Of a DNA stretch of 64,000 nt, positions 1-11,044 are shown in pieces. Numbering within the stretch: position 1 is the first letter of the stretch; each line of letters starts with the position of its first letter. This stretch comes from Nageia nagi (Eukaryota > Pinophyta). The notes beneath the pieces were generated by a model. It was given only the letters and a program-made list of their open reading frames with translations, was not told the origin of the DNA and searched no databases. Location of the stretch: positions 149,296,001-149,360,000 of the forward strand of contig JBITNC010000001.1 in the NCBI GenBank assembly GCA_050084985.1, written 5' to 3'. The translations under genes were made by a program, and so were the position numbers.

Positions 1-19
1 CCAATTAGTTTTGAATTTA

Positions 20-760
20 CCTTTGTCTTATTTTTTAGTTTGTCACTTATGATGATTCTCATTGAGCACAAGATCACCCACTTAGAACTCACATGGTACA
101 ATTTTTTTCCATGTGCTTTCTTTTTATCTCTTTTCATAAGCTCTAAGATGTTCTAAGGCATGGATTCTCTTTTCATACAAGCCTTATAGTTGCCTTAATC
201 TTGATTTTTGTTATTCTTCCCAATCAATTATGCCTTCTAAGAACACCCTTAGTTATGGTATCTCAACATCTAATGGTAATACAACCTCATCTCCATAAAC
301 TAATGAAAATAGAGTACACCATGTAATTGGTCTAATGCTTATTTTGTATGTGCATAAGGCACAAATGAACTGAGAATGCCAATCTTTATGATTTTTCTTA
401 ATTGTCTTACATAGGATGTTAACAATTATCTTATTAGTTGCTTAATCTTGTCCATTACCTTATTAACAGTAGCTTAATGAGAATCTTTGCTTGATTTTGA
501 AACCCTTACAAAACTCCCTAACTTTCTTTCTTCTGAAGTTATTTTAGTTATCCATGATGAGATGATATGGAACACCAGATTGAGCAATGGTACTTTTAGG
601 TATAAATTTTACAATTTGAGGACCCTTGGAGGATCTTAAAGGCACAAATTTAGCCCACTTTGTGAAGTATTCTATTGGAACTAGGATGAGTTTATGTCCC
701 TAACTAGATTTGGGATTGATAACTAATTAAATCAAAGGCCCAAATGGAAAAGGGTCAAGG
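20..760 (-). pseudogene. Ty3/gypsy integrase core, degenerate
   Basis: Minus-strand translation gives a DVIG...IEYFTKWAKFVPLR stretch near 640-760, which corresponds to the first catalytic block (IDYFTKW in family members, with D changed to E here). A GVPYHLIMDN block follows, corresponding to the second catalytic aspartate region. Further on is FSLVYGDEVVLPLDVEIP (about 250-320), the well known post-core motif of plant gypsy integrases. Several stops interrupt it. It is the 3' part of the pol gene of the Tat-like element and would have been cleaved from the polyprotein to insert cDNA. Confidence 0.82.
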
Positions 761-1074
761 TGATACTATTATTGCTAGTTCACTTAAAGGAGCCTATTTC
801 AAGTTAGCATGCTTTTGACATTTTTCATATTTTTAAACATGTAAAATGCATTACTTTTTCATAAATGGCCAATAATATCCTAGTCTTATGAGTATGATTA
901 ATGGCTTTACCATTAAAATGACCTTCATTTATGCTATAATGTACTTGTTTGATAACCTTATTTTCTTCTATTTCATTTACACATCTAAGCAAAGTACCAT
1001 CAATTATAAATAATATCACCAATAAGGACATACATTGTAACCATGTGTTTTATCCTTCTTTTTAGGAACTTAGA

Positions 1075-1317
1075 CTAGCATAAATTTGGGATCTTTTCTT
1101 GCTTGAGGTAGTTGTAAATATCAACATACCATGCATGCGATGGGGGAATAACACATATAAATGATTCCATCCTATAGAACCTTTGGAATTGATCATCATC
1201 TAGAAAATAACAATATATAAGGCTTTCAATTTTGATTATTTTTTCCTCATCTTCAACTAAGATAGGTTCTAGTGAAGAAACATTAGCCATGGCATATGTA
1301 AATCTATTATTGTTCAT
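1075..1317 (-). pseudogene. Spacer between second RNase H and integrase of the Tat-like element
   Basis: An 80-codon open stretch lies in the pol gene between the RNase H segment and the integrase. It contains ESLIYCYFLDDDQFQRFYRM and PPSHAWYVDIYNYLKQEKIP. The pattern 'WY.DI..YL....' is what the linker upstream of the integrase zinc-binding part looks like in plant Tat elements, so I assign it to the same pol gene rather than to an independent gene. No catalytic residues are visible. It ends at a stop at 1075. Confidence 0.6.
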
Positions 1318-1327
1318 TGATATATTC

Positions 1328-1764
1328 TCAAACTAAATCTCTATAAAACACCTTTGAACCATTTCTTACTAGGTACTTATAAGGTTGTAACTTCTTATAT
1401 TTGATGTTATAAGTATCATTGATTTGATTGATGATAAGTTGTGAGCCACCATAGAGATTTAGCTTGTTGATTCTAAGGTTTACAATTATTTTCAATCCTA
1501 GGAATAAAGCTTCATACTCATCCATGTTGTTATGAATTTGAAAGTTAACTTGTAATCCATAGGAATCATACCACCTTAAAAAGATGCTAGCATAATTCTT
1601 ATACTAGCCCTTTGTAAACATTTAGATCCATCAAATAATAGTATCCAAGTCTTATCCTCCAACTGTTCAACTAGTGCCATAAGCTCATTTTTGTTACTGT
1701 TGTCATCACATGGTGCTACTATAAGCATATCATCTATAATATAACCTTTGATTGCTTTTTTCAT
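1328..1764 (-). pseudogene. Second (archaeal-type) RNase H domain of Tat-like element
   Basis: Two adjoining open stretches on the minus strand form one RNase H fold. 1576-1764 ends with TWILLFDGSKC, the beta-1 strand with the first catalytic aspartate. 1328-1525 begins MDEYEALFLGLK (the conserved E.EYEAL helix with the catalytic glutamate) followed by GGSQLIINQI, where families usually have GDSQL; the third catalytic aspartate is therefore changed to glycine. A frame break separates the two halves. This extra RNase H is the hallmark of Tat/Ogre elements. Its loss of the aspartate and the breaks make it inactive. Confidence 0.85.
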
Positions 1765-1779
1765 ATGTAGAGAATATCA

Positions 1780-3240
1780 AACTCTTAGAGTTCCATGATC
1801 CATTTGGTTGGTCTTCCTTACAACTATGGTTTTGAGAGAAAATATCATAATGAATCATCTTGAGCCATAATGAAGGTAGCATTGGTGATCATGAAATGCC
1901 CTAATTTTTAAGTTGTGTAGAATATGGCATAGCATAACTTTTTCAATGGTTATGTAGTTGATTTTTATATTTTGTAATTTCTTGGATAAGTAGTATCAAA
2001 TCATACAAGGACTATCCCAATAGCATTGGTTGTAGCTCAAACATATAAATATAGTAGCTTGGTGTGATCAATTGGCTATAAGATAGGAGGGTTGATCAAG
2101 TAGATCATACTATCCTCAAAGGCTTTTTCACACTCTTTTTTCCATACAAATTGATTTCCTTTTTTTAGTAAGTAAGAAAATGAAGTTGTTATATATGCTA
2201 ATTGAGCCATGAACCCTTTTACTACTTATAATTTTCCTTGGAGACTTTGAATTTGTCTAATTTTTCTTCTTTGAGGCATATCCATGATAGCTTTAGCCCT
2301 ATTATGGTATATCTATATGTCTCTTCTAGATACTATGTAACCAAGCAACTTACCACTAGAAACCTCAAAGACACACTTCTTAGGATTTAGCTTTAGATTA
2401 AATTATCTCATCCTTTTGAAAATGACTCTTAAGTCCTCTAAATTATTTTCCTTTTTAATTGATTTATAAAGAATATTATCAACATAAATTTCAAATTATT
2501 TGTGAATAAGGTCATTAAACATAGTTACCATTACTCTTTGATATGTTTCCCCTACATATTTGAGGCCAAAAAAAATGACTACCTAGAAAAATGTTCCCCA
2601 ACATAAAGTGAAGGCTACCTTTTGTTGATCCTCCTTATTGATTATGATTTGATTATATCCAAAAAAAACATCCATGAATTATAACATCTCATATCTTGTT
2701 GTAGAGTCCATAATTATTTTAATGTATGGAAATGGAAAGTTATCCTTTGGAAAAGCCTTGTTTAAATCCTTGAAATCTATACAACATCTAATTTCTCCAT
2801 TTGGCTTCAAATCTAGAACAATGTTGCCTAACCAAGGTGAATAGTCAATGGGCTCAATGAATCATGATTTGTGGTATTTATTAATGTTTTCTTGATTAGC
2901 AAAGAGTACTTTGGATGCATTGGTATTCTTTTTTATTGTAGGCTTTGTTCCTTTATGTACCACCAAATTGTAAGTTACAAAGGCTATATCTTGACCTTTT
3001 ATGTCATTCTATTCCCATGAAAATATGTCCTTAAAATTTATCAATAAATTATGATACATTTGCTTATCTTCCTCTATGATTCATGTTCCAATCTAAACAT
3101 TCTTTGGCACCTCTTCTATACCAACATTGATCTCAATAGGAGGCTTGTTAATCCATGGTATCTCATCACTAGGTTGAGATAGATTAGGCAATGCCCCCAA
3201 TCCTTCTATATCCTCCATCTTTTCTCTAAAATAAGCATCA
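1780..3240 (-). pseudogene. Reverse transcriptase and RNase H of Tat-like element, degenerate
   Basis: The minus strand gives the pre-RT block (FKDIFSWE, near 3000-3030), then CCIDFKDLNKAFPKDNFP (about 2740-2800), ETYQRVMVTMFNDLIHK (about 2500-2550), the active site as YVDN instead of YVDD (near 2480), and then NPKKCVFEVSSGKLLGYIVS (near 2330-2390). The first RNase H follows at about 1780-2200 with an ATTNAIGIVL block. This is a complete but stop-containing RT. Its job in a live element is copying the genomic RNA into cDNA. Family assignment is very secure; activity is excluded by stops and the altered active site. Confidence 0.9.
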
Positions 3241-4120
3241 ATATGATAATCCTCCTTGCTTTTCCTCTTGTAATGGAATGATTTGAACTCTGATCACATC
3301 CCCAACATGTTCAAGAGTGCATCATCCATTTTGAATAAATTAGTAGTCCTGGAAAATATTCTATTAAGCATAAGATAAGAGGAATCATAATATGTTTTAT
3401 CAGCATAAACACTAGGATTAGTATGGGCATAGATATTAGTGCAAGCATTGGAGCTAGTATGGGTGTTAGTCTTCCTAGAATATATTCCCTTAATTTTTGA
3501 TTATATCTTGACCATGTTGATTGAATGTAACTTTTATTCTATTTCAAAATCATTGTCACCGCTATAGGAGATTAAATTTTTTTATTTCTCTTTTTTTTCC
3601 ATAAGCCACTCTTGCCTTCATTTGACTCAAACATTTTTATATTTAGCCCCTCAATTCCATGTTCATCTCTTTCAAGGTCTTTACCTTTGTACCATTTGAA
3701 TTCCATGTACTATGGTATCAAGGGTTCATGATATCTCATTTGCCTAATTTTCTTGTTGACCTTTATAAATACTACCATCTTGTTGTTATTTGTATCTAAT
3801 TCTAACTTTGATTTTGGAGTCTCAATATTGTACAATATAATATGGACATCATCTTCTTCTGATTTCAATTGATCATGATTGTATTTGCAGCAATGATGGC
3901 AACATGGGCATTGAGATGAACATGGGTACTAATGTTGGCATGGATGTTAGTCACCATGAGCTTTAAACTTTTTACCAAGTTTCCTACTATCCTCATTCAT
4001 AACCTTTTGGATGATTTCATATGTTCAAACACATGTTTCTTTATACAAATTCATAGTATCATTTTCCTCTTCATCTTCCTCGCTATCATCATCATTGTCC
4101 TCATGGATTTCAATGCTTTG
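3241..4120 (-). other. Spacer between protease and RT of the Tat-like element
   Basis: About 880 bases within the pol gene without a recognised domain. The minus strand reads mostly open with asparagine- and histidine-rich runs such as NIHANISTHVHLNAHVA near 3890-3950. Related phrases in the DNA (variants of 'atggatgttagt') recur near 3430-3480, 3900-3950 and 6060-6110. It probably encodes a low-complexity linker, as long Tat polyproteins often have. No independent gene seen. Confidence 0.5.
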
Positions 4121-4990
4121 GTAAGGGACTATGATACTCCCAACTTATGCAATCATGTTTGTATTTTCATCCAATTCTTCTACTACATATTATTGTACAT
4201 CATGATTAAATTTAATCAATCTATGCAATGTATTGGTACACACCTCATAGGATATATCCATGGTTTCCTAAGGAGGATGTCATAAGGAAGCTTCTTTTTC
4301 AGAACATAGGTCATAACTTCCATTATATTTGGTCCCAAATAAATAGGTATCATGATATGTCTAGCAAATGCTTTACTATCACTATCATAGCATATGATCT
4401 TGTACTTCTTTCATACAAATTTTTTCATTAATTTATCTCCAAACTTTTTGAGGAAATCAATAGAATTAATGTTCAAAACTGCACCATCATCTACAAATGC
4501 ATTCTTGACTATTTTTCCTATTAGCTTTAAACATATATGGTTGGCAAGCATTTATCAATGATATCATCATTAGTAATTTCATCATCAATAAATGTGATAA
4601 CATTATTGAAATAAATAATCATTCCTACCAATAAGCTAGTAGAAATATTTGTACCAACATCAATACCGCTAAGAAACTCAAACAAAGCTAATCTATGTTC
4701 TTGAGATGTCTAAAATAATTCAAACAAGCTCATTTTAGCATTCATATTTTTAATATTTTGCAAGATATTCTTTTTGAATTTATTTTTCTTCTTTCTCTGA
4801 AGAGAATATTTAGAAGGTACCTCTTTTGAAGTTGAAACTAGATTAGAAATACCTTTCCTTGACCATGTGGTTTCATTGCATGTTTGTTCTAAATCTAAAA
4901 CTACATCTAAGTCTACCTTTGTACTAAACTTATCATCAAAATCAATAGGTTCAACATTATTATCATACATAATCATTTTCATCATGTTAA
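4120..4990 (-). pseudogene. Gag-protease junction and retropepsin of Tat-like element
   Basis: The open stretch 4710-4985 (91 codons) ends with KMSLFELF, continuing as a broken TSQEHRLALFEFL and ITFIDDEI, the signature segment before the protease in Tat elements. The aspartic protease follows with FVDDGAVLNINSIDFL (about 4455-4500), where the usual active site is D-S/D-G-A, and then MIPIYLGPNIMEVMTYVL and LPYDILLRKPWIYPMR (4240-4290), the family ILLGRPWI block. Only a few stops interrupt the protease. A live copy would use it to cut the polyprotein. Confidence 0.82.
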
Positions 4991-5319
4991 CAGAAGGTAA
5001 ATCCTAATTTTTGACTTTGAGCACATCATTTTCACATGAAACTACACCACTATACAACAAGTATTTTTAATTTTTTTATTAAAACATAGCAACCTATTAT
5101 ATTATGCCCTTTGATTTGATAATATTTACAAAATTTATGTTTCCTATACCAATGAGGTTTCTCATCATTAGGTCCATATTCCTTTTCTTGAATTTTTTTG
5201 ATTAAACTCATGTCTAAATAATATTTAAATATTTGGTTAGGGTTTACAGGTAGTGGATATATATCTTTGGTTGATTTTCTATCCTTAGGTTTATCTTGGT
5301 GTGCTGGTTCTATAGCATT

Positions 5320-5860
5320 GATTAAATTTCATCCTTTTTGCTATAGGGATTCCTACCATTATCTTTGTTGGAGGAGGAGGATGTATACTTAAGCAAACTA
5401 AACCTTATTAAGATTTCTTTTTTTCTCAATAAGCAAATGAACAATATGCATAAATGAACCATTAACATGATCAAGCCCTTTTTCACCAATAATAGGATGA
5501 ATGTTTTCAAGAAATACCTTTTCAATGAAGCTCTCCTCCACCTTTTGTTTAATTAACCTCCAAATCTTGATGAATCAAGGAGCAAACTTATCCAACCTCT
5601 CTATCTGTCCTTACTTGCAATAAATAAAATCTTTCAAATCAATTGGTTTCTTCATATTGCATCTAAAGTAAGCTTTGAATTGATTCTTAAACTATGGATA
5701 AGATGTTATAGAACTCAGTTCCAAGATATGAAACCACTTTTGAACTTATCTGGTTAAACTCATAGGAAAATATTTCTCTTTTAAATGCTCATTAACACCA
5801 TATTTAAGCTCCATAATGTATTCAAAATCCTAAATATGAGTAATAGGATCGATTTCACCA
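5320..5860 (-). pseudogene. Ty3/gypsy gag (capsid) remnant
   Basis: Minus-strand reading gives LKEKYFPMSLT, WFHILELSSITSYP, FKNQFKAYF, DLKDFIYCK, GQIERLDKFA and FIKIWRLIK in succession. That is the Retrotrans_gag pattern (A..W...L....I..W..L...F...F) of plant Ty3 elements. Stops occur about every 30 codons. The open piece 5322-5525 covers the end of this domain in a shifted frame. No CCHC knuckle could be found downstream. It belongs to the Tat-like element by position and strand. Confidence 0.75.
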
Positions 5861-6250
5861 TTAAACTTTTTAAAATAAGGATACTTATTTGTACAAACAA
5901 GGAGTGTATTATGAATCTCCATGCTCAATGGGTTACCCTTATTTTCTTTTTGATCTATACAAACTTTGAACTTGCTTTTGGAATGTGCAACCTAAGACTC
6001 AAGATATTTGAAATCTTCATCGATGAAGGTCTTTGAATTGGACTCATGATTACTAGCATTCATATTATTATTAACATTGGTGTTAATGGAAGCATTTGCA
6101 TTGATGTGGACATCCATGATAAGCTAAGTGGTAATCTAGACTATTGGGGTAGATTCCTTTGTAATAAGAGCTTGCAACTCAGGAATTACCATTAGTTTGT
6201 TCAAGACTTTGAGAGTGATTCTCACCATTTTTGTGACACTAACAAAATCT

Positions 6251-7856
6251 ATATCAAATGCAATGAAGAACCCTAGGTTTCTTGATGTAAAATATGGGTA
6301 GGTTCGAGAGCACTTACATTCTAAATCTTAATTCAAAGAAAGAAAATACTATAAATAGGTGAGCACCAATATGTTGATTGGTGTTTTGGTATACCTAGGT
6401 TTACCTTTAAATGACATAAAATCACATATATATTTATTTGTGTGATAAACCTAAGCTAATTAACATAGATAAACATACATAAATAAAGTAATTTAATAGT
6501 GTAGTAACTGAACTATAGAATTAAAGTGATGTCCAAATGTAAAATACAACTACACGTACTAAAGAGAAAGGAATCAAGTGAAAGATAAATACTTGTGTGA
6601 CCTTACCTATGTTGATGTTGAGAATATAATGGATGAACCTATCAGAGAGTGGTGACCTTGTTATGTGAAACCCAAGGATAATTATAGAAGAAACACTAGT
6701 GTGAGTGCTAGTCTTAAAAAGTTCAACATGGGCACAAACCTTAATGCAAGTGCTAATGATCCTAAATAATGAGGTTTTCCAACAAGGATTGATGAAAACA
6801 AAGATGATGATAATTTGAACTAATAATATGATCATAAAAGTGGATAATAGATATTCACTCAACTGATAACAAGATTTTAATATCAATAGGTAGAATTTAG
6901 AAACATCCAAATGTAGGGTACTAACTATCAAGATGTAGTCTTTACATGCATTTCCTAGGTTAGATATACTTATATTTATATCAAGCATGATTCACCATTT
7001 AACCTTTTGTCTAAAGGTAGTAGGCATACCGATGTACCTAACATAAAGCATAAGAATAGAACCTAATAAGTATGTGATAATAAGGTAAAATATGATTAAA
7101 TATGACTAAATGTGATTAAAACATGTATGTCAGTTGCACCTAAGTGGGATGTGGGATGGTATTAAGGGGATCACTTTTAGGTGTCAATAATAGTCCTTTA
7201 TAGTGGTTCTCTTCAATGTGATATAATATCCATTCTAACAAATATTTAGTTTCTTCTTTGGCCAATTGAACTATTACAATGATAAAGAACTAGAAAATAC
7301 TTCCTCCAATAGCAATACCATCCCTCCTTCTATAGTCTACAATAATTATCATATCTTTTATAGTCTGTAATATAATTCTCAAACTCAAGAAAGCTTAAGA
7401 AAAACCCTAAAACATTCAACAGCCTTCAATTGAAGTCTCCAAGAATATATATAGATAAAAATAATTTCCTTATAACTACAAAAAACTCTCTATCTCCCAA
7501 AATGACTCCAACCACTTCAAACTCCCATGTACAAAAATATGATGAGGATCATTGGAGGCCTATTTTTTAATATAAATAAAGACTATTTGTGGTATGTTTC
7601 CTATACATTGAATATACCTAGTGGTATGTTTCTTGTAGATAAAGATCATCAAATTTATGGATTATATTTGATCTCGAGCATTGAGATCGCTAGTGATGTC
7701 ATCTCCACTCTTGATGATCAAACTTTCAAAATTGATCCTTTTAGATTGCACCTACCCAATAATAAGGCTTTTATTCCCTAAAAGATCACTTTTGAAGGGT
7801 AATTGCAAGAAGATGAGTCCCACTTCGAAGAAAGTCTTAAGAACTGCTAGGTTTTT
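6251..7856. other. No gene recognised; probable 5' flank of the Tat-like element and unassigned DNA
   Basis: This stretch should contain the leader and 5' LTR of the Tat-like element, but I could not find a matching LTR pair or a primer site. A 155-codon open run on the minus strand (6521-6988) is rich in Ile, Leu, Val and Phe and looks like AT-driven chance. An 84-codon run at 7527-7781 on the plus strand resembles nothing I know. Confidence 0.4.
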
Positions 7857-8560
7857 GTATTTGTTTAATAAATTTTTAATTTTTTGGAATTGTGAAAAAA
7901 TATATATGTGCACAATATGCATATAATTCTTCACAAGTCAAAAAATAAATTAAAAATGATAAGTTTAGGTCAAATTATACTTTTAGTACATGAGCACTTT
8001 TCGAAACAATAATTAGGGCCAATAAAAAATTAATAATAAAAAAATGTTCATGAAAAAATTATTAAAAAAATATCCTACACAATATTTAGTTTCTTAGGTA
8101 TCTTTATGTACCCAAAAGGATTTAAAAAAATATTTTTATTTAGGTCTAATTATGTTTGCCAAACACGATGGGTTATGGTCCTCAAATTGTATATTTTTAA
8201 ATAATGGATATGTATTTGTTTAATAATTTTTAATTTTTTTAAATTGTGAAAAAATATATGTGCATAATTTGAATACAATTCTTCACAAGTTAAAAAAAAT
8301 GAGAAGTTTAAGTCAAATTATACTTGTCGAACATAAGCACTCTTGAAACAACAATCAGGGCCAATAAAAAAAATATTCATGAAAAATTACAAAAAAATGT
8401 CTTGCACAATATTTAGTATCTTAGGTATCTTTACCCAAAAGGATTTAAAAAAATATTTGTCTTTAGGTCCAATTATACTTTCTAGACATGATGGGTATGG
8501 TCTAGAAATTATATTTTTTAAACAATTGCTTTTAAATATGAGTATTAAATATAAATTTCT
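7857..8560. repeat. Tandem duplication, two diverged units of about 340-355 bp
   Basis: Unit 1 starts near 7857 and unit 2 near 8212; both begin with a 'tatttgtttaata' run. The same landmarks recur in the same order: 'gtgaaaaaatatat', 'attcttcacaagt', 'gggccaataaaaaa' (8008 and 8359), 'cacaatatttagt' and 'cccaaaaggatttaaaaaa' (8110 and 8435). Divergence by eye is roughly 10-15 percent with small indels. No coding content recognised. Confidence 0.8.
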
Positions 8561-8724
8561 ATCATTTGGGTATTATAGTAAATTACATATTTGAAAACTA
8601 GACTTCAACAACTACATTTTTACCTAAGTGGCCTTTTTCTAGACTCGAAATTTAAGTGCTTCAAATTTTGAGATCAAGTGTGACCAAACTTAAAAATTAG
8701 GTAAAATATTTCCACATTTTTAAG

Positions 8725-9625
8725 CAAACTTGGGACTTATCTTCTTGCACTTACCCTAAATAAGATAAGGAAATAGTTGCCCCACCTTAGTTTCATCATA
8801 CCATTTGGTTTTATTAGGCATTTATCCCTTCAACCAAATTTCTTGTTGTCCTCTCCTTGTAGTATGAACCTTCTTTTGGAAAATTGAATCCTCTATCAGT
8901 ACATTCATAGTAGTAGTAAATAAATTATTGATTGATGGTAAAACTTGACTTTAGCATGGATGACTTAGATAACTTTAAGTTATCCACATTCATGATTGAA
9001 TAGATATTCATATAAGCAAGCATATTCAATCTAAACGCATTCTTACTCACTTTATCTAAAATATAAAATGTTACATAACTTATAGGATTCAACTTCTTAG
9101 TTGGTCCTTGCAACCTCTCCTTGCTAATATGGAACCAAAAATTATCTCTCACTTAGAAATTATGGTCAACTTTATGCTTATCATACCCCAATTTGTACTT
9201 GGATTAACTTGCTTTGCATTTATCTTAGACTTTTAAATAAATTTGCCTAATCTTGTTAATGAATGTTTTATCTTGTTCTTCCTTCAAGACTAAACCTTTT
9301 TTATCCTTTTACTAGCCAAAAACATAATCAAAAGATGATGGTGAAAGGTAACTAAAATAACTTTCAAATAGAGTTTTACTTGTAGAAGTTTGAATTACCC
9401 CATTATAATAATGTTGGATATAAATAATATGCTCATCCCAAGTCTTTGAATTCCTATCACAATACCCTCTCAAGAGTTTAACTTCTATCCTATTCACCAC
9501 CTTAGTTTTCCCATTCATTTGAGGATGAAAAAAGTACTTCTTTCAACTTTGTGTCCATGTTCTCCTACAAACAAGTCCAATATTTACCTAAAAATCTTGA
9601 GTCTTTATCAATGATTATATCCATC
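8725..9625 (-). pseudogene. Ty3/gypsy integrase C-terminal half with chromodomain-like tail
   Basis: Minus strand gives KDSRFLGKYW (the catalytic aspartate block, near 9600), then the 68-codon open run 9312-9518 with NGKTKVVNRIEVKLLRGY and WDEHIIYIQHYYN, then 8925-9152 with WFHISKERLQGPTKKL and AYMNIYSIMNVDNLKL, and a final tail (8780-8880) with TTRRGQQEIWLKG and KTKWYDE. This is the classic end of a plant Ty3/gypsy integrase; the last part resembles the chromodomain-type tail of chromovirus-related elements. The conserved NGQTE is NGKTK here, so the catalytic glutamate is lost. It is a different family from the Tat-like element at 1-6250. Confidence 0.85.
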
Positions 9626-10160
9626 TAAATATAATTTTTATTTAATATAAAGTTATATTTAAGTTAATAAGAAATAATGTTGTAAAAAGGGTGTAAATGT
9701 CAAGAAAAGTACCATAAGAAATGTAATTAGTATCGATATATATAAAAATACATGTTTGTAATATATGTAAATCTCAAGAAATATTTGAAGTATCAAATAT
9801 GTTCAACTACAAAAGAATATCATAAGCAACTAATTCCCTATCAAATGAGATTAGATGCAATCCTTACAATATCTAGATAGGTCAACTTCAAGATTGATCT
9901 ACCAAATTCTAAATAATAACATTTCTTGATGCCACCTATTTGAGAATATGTTATCTATCTTTATCTTACCACATCATCTCTTTAGTTTGTACTTATATTT
10001 CTCAAGAATAATGGTGTACACATTATAGGATAATTGTTGCAATGATGTATTATTTGTATCTTCAATACATTTGAAGCTCTAAATCTCGAAGGTGACTCAC
10101 TTGAGTGCGAGGGAAATTAGATCTAACAAGGATAAGTATGATCCAATTCATGATATTTAT
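9626..10160. other. No gene seen
   Basis: AT-rich flank between the second gypsy fragment and the CACTA terminus. I see no domain, repeat or RNA gene. Confidence 0.4.
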
Positions 10161-10680
10161 CACTACATTTACCCAATTTTGTGTCATATTATGTGTCAAT
10201 TCTTAGTGAATTTTTTTTTAAATAATAGTAAGAATTAAAATGCATCACTTGATGCTAAGGGTATTATCAACCAAAATGTTAATTGTTGCATCAACCTATC
10301 TATGATTTGGAATCCAAAAAGATGTCAAAATCTGTATAGCTTAGCATCAATGAAATATGCTTAAAATGTCAATAATAAGCTTACTAAAATACCAATTTAA
10401 GATGATTTACGCATCTACAGATGCATCAATTCAAGATTCTTAGATCATCAAACATATACATTTTAAATTATCAATAAAAGATACTTTTTGTGTCACTATC
10501 ACCTTATGACACTTTCAAAATCAAAAATATGAATTTTGAACCATTAAGGATTGATGCATAATGCATCAATAATATGAGTTTTATAACGTCAATCTAAATG
10601 TTAATTACCAATAGACATTTCATATAGCATCTTGTGAAATGTTTAGTAATGTGTCATATGAAGCTTTAATTTGTTTATTT
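10161..10680. repeat. Left terminus and subterminal repeats of CACTA element 1
   Basis: After the terminal CACTAC come many short copies of gcatcaa/ttgatgc-type words in both orientations (for example 'atgcatcacttgatgc' near 10230 and 'gatgcataatgcatcaata' near 10552). CACTA elements use such subterminal repeats as binding sites for the TNPA protein. The same arrangement opens the elements at 59.7 and 62.0 kb. Confidence 0.65.
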
Positions 10681-11044
10681 TAAAAAAAAATTTAATATTT
10701 AGCATTTTCATTTTAATTCATTTTTTTATTAAATTCAAAATAGTTTTTTAATAATATTAAATTTGATGTAATTTTAATTTAATGTAAATTAAATTTAATA
10801 TAATAAAATTAATTATAATCAAATAAACTAAATTATAACAAATTAAATAAATAAATATAATTTAAAAATTATAAAATTGAAACTTAAAACATATTAAAAA
10901 TAAATATAACAAACATTCATAATTTAAAAATAATAAGGTTTCTCAATTATCATAAAATACTAATCAAATGATAGTACATATAATCTCACTCAACAAAAAA
11001 TGTCTCATGAATAGCACCACATCTATGCTAATATCTTAAATCCT
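10681..11044. other. AT-rich spacer in CACTA element 1
   Basis: Nearly pure A/T between the subterminal repeats and the accessory gene; probably its 3' untranslated flank. A matching AT-rich block is present at 62650-62960 in element 3. Confidence 0.5.

Larger units (their letters stand above)
1..6250 (-). mobile_element. Ty3/gypsy retrotransposon remnant, Tat lineage, truncated by window edge
   Basis: Reading the minus strand from about 6250 down to 1, I find in order a degenerate gag, a retropepsin, a reverse transcriptase, RNase H, a second RNase H and an integrase. That order, the extra RNase H after the first, and the segment before the protease (MSLFELF, then ITFIDDEI) are typical of the plant Tat branch of Ty3/gypsy. 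Every domain has in-frame stops or frame changes, so the copy is dead. The 3' LTR must lie outside the window; I could not delimit a 5' LTR above 6250. Orientation and superfamily are secure, the exact limits are not. Confidence 0.88.

Noticed and set aside
6521-6988. 155-codon open frame on the minus strand
   Set aside because: Composition is Ile/Leu/Val/Phe-rich as expected from AT-rich DNA, with no motif, and it lies where the Tat element's leader or LTR should be.
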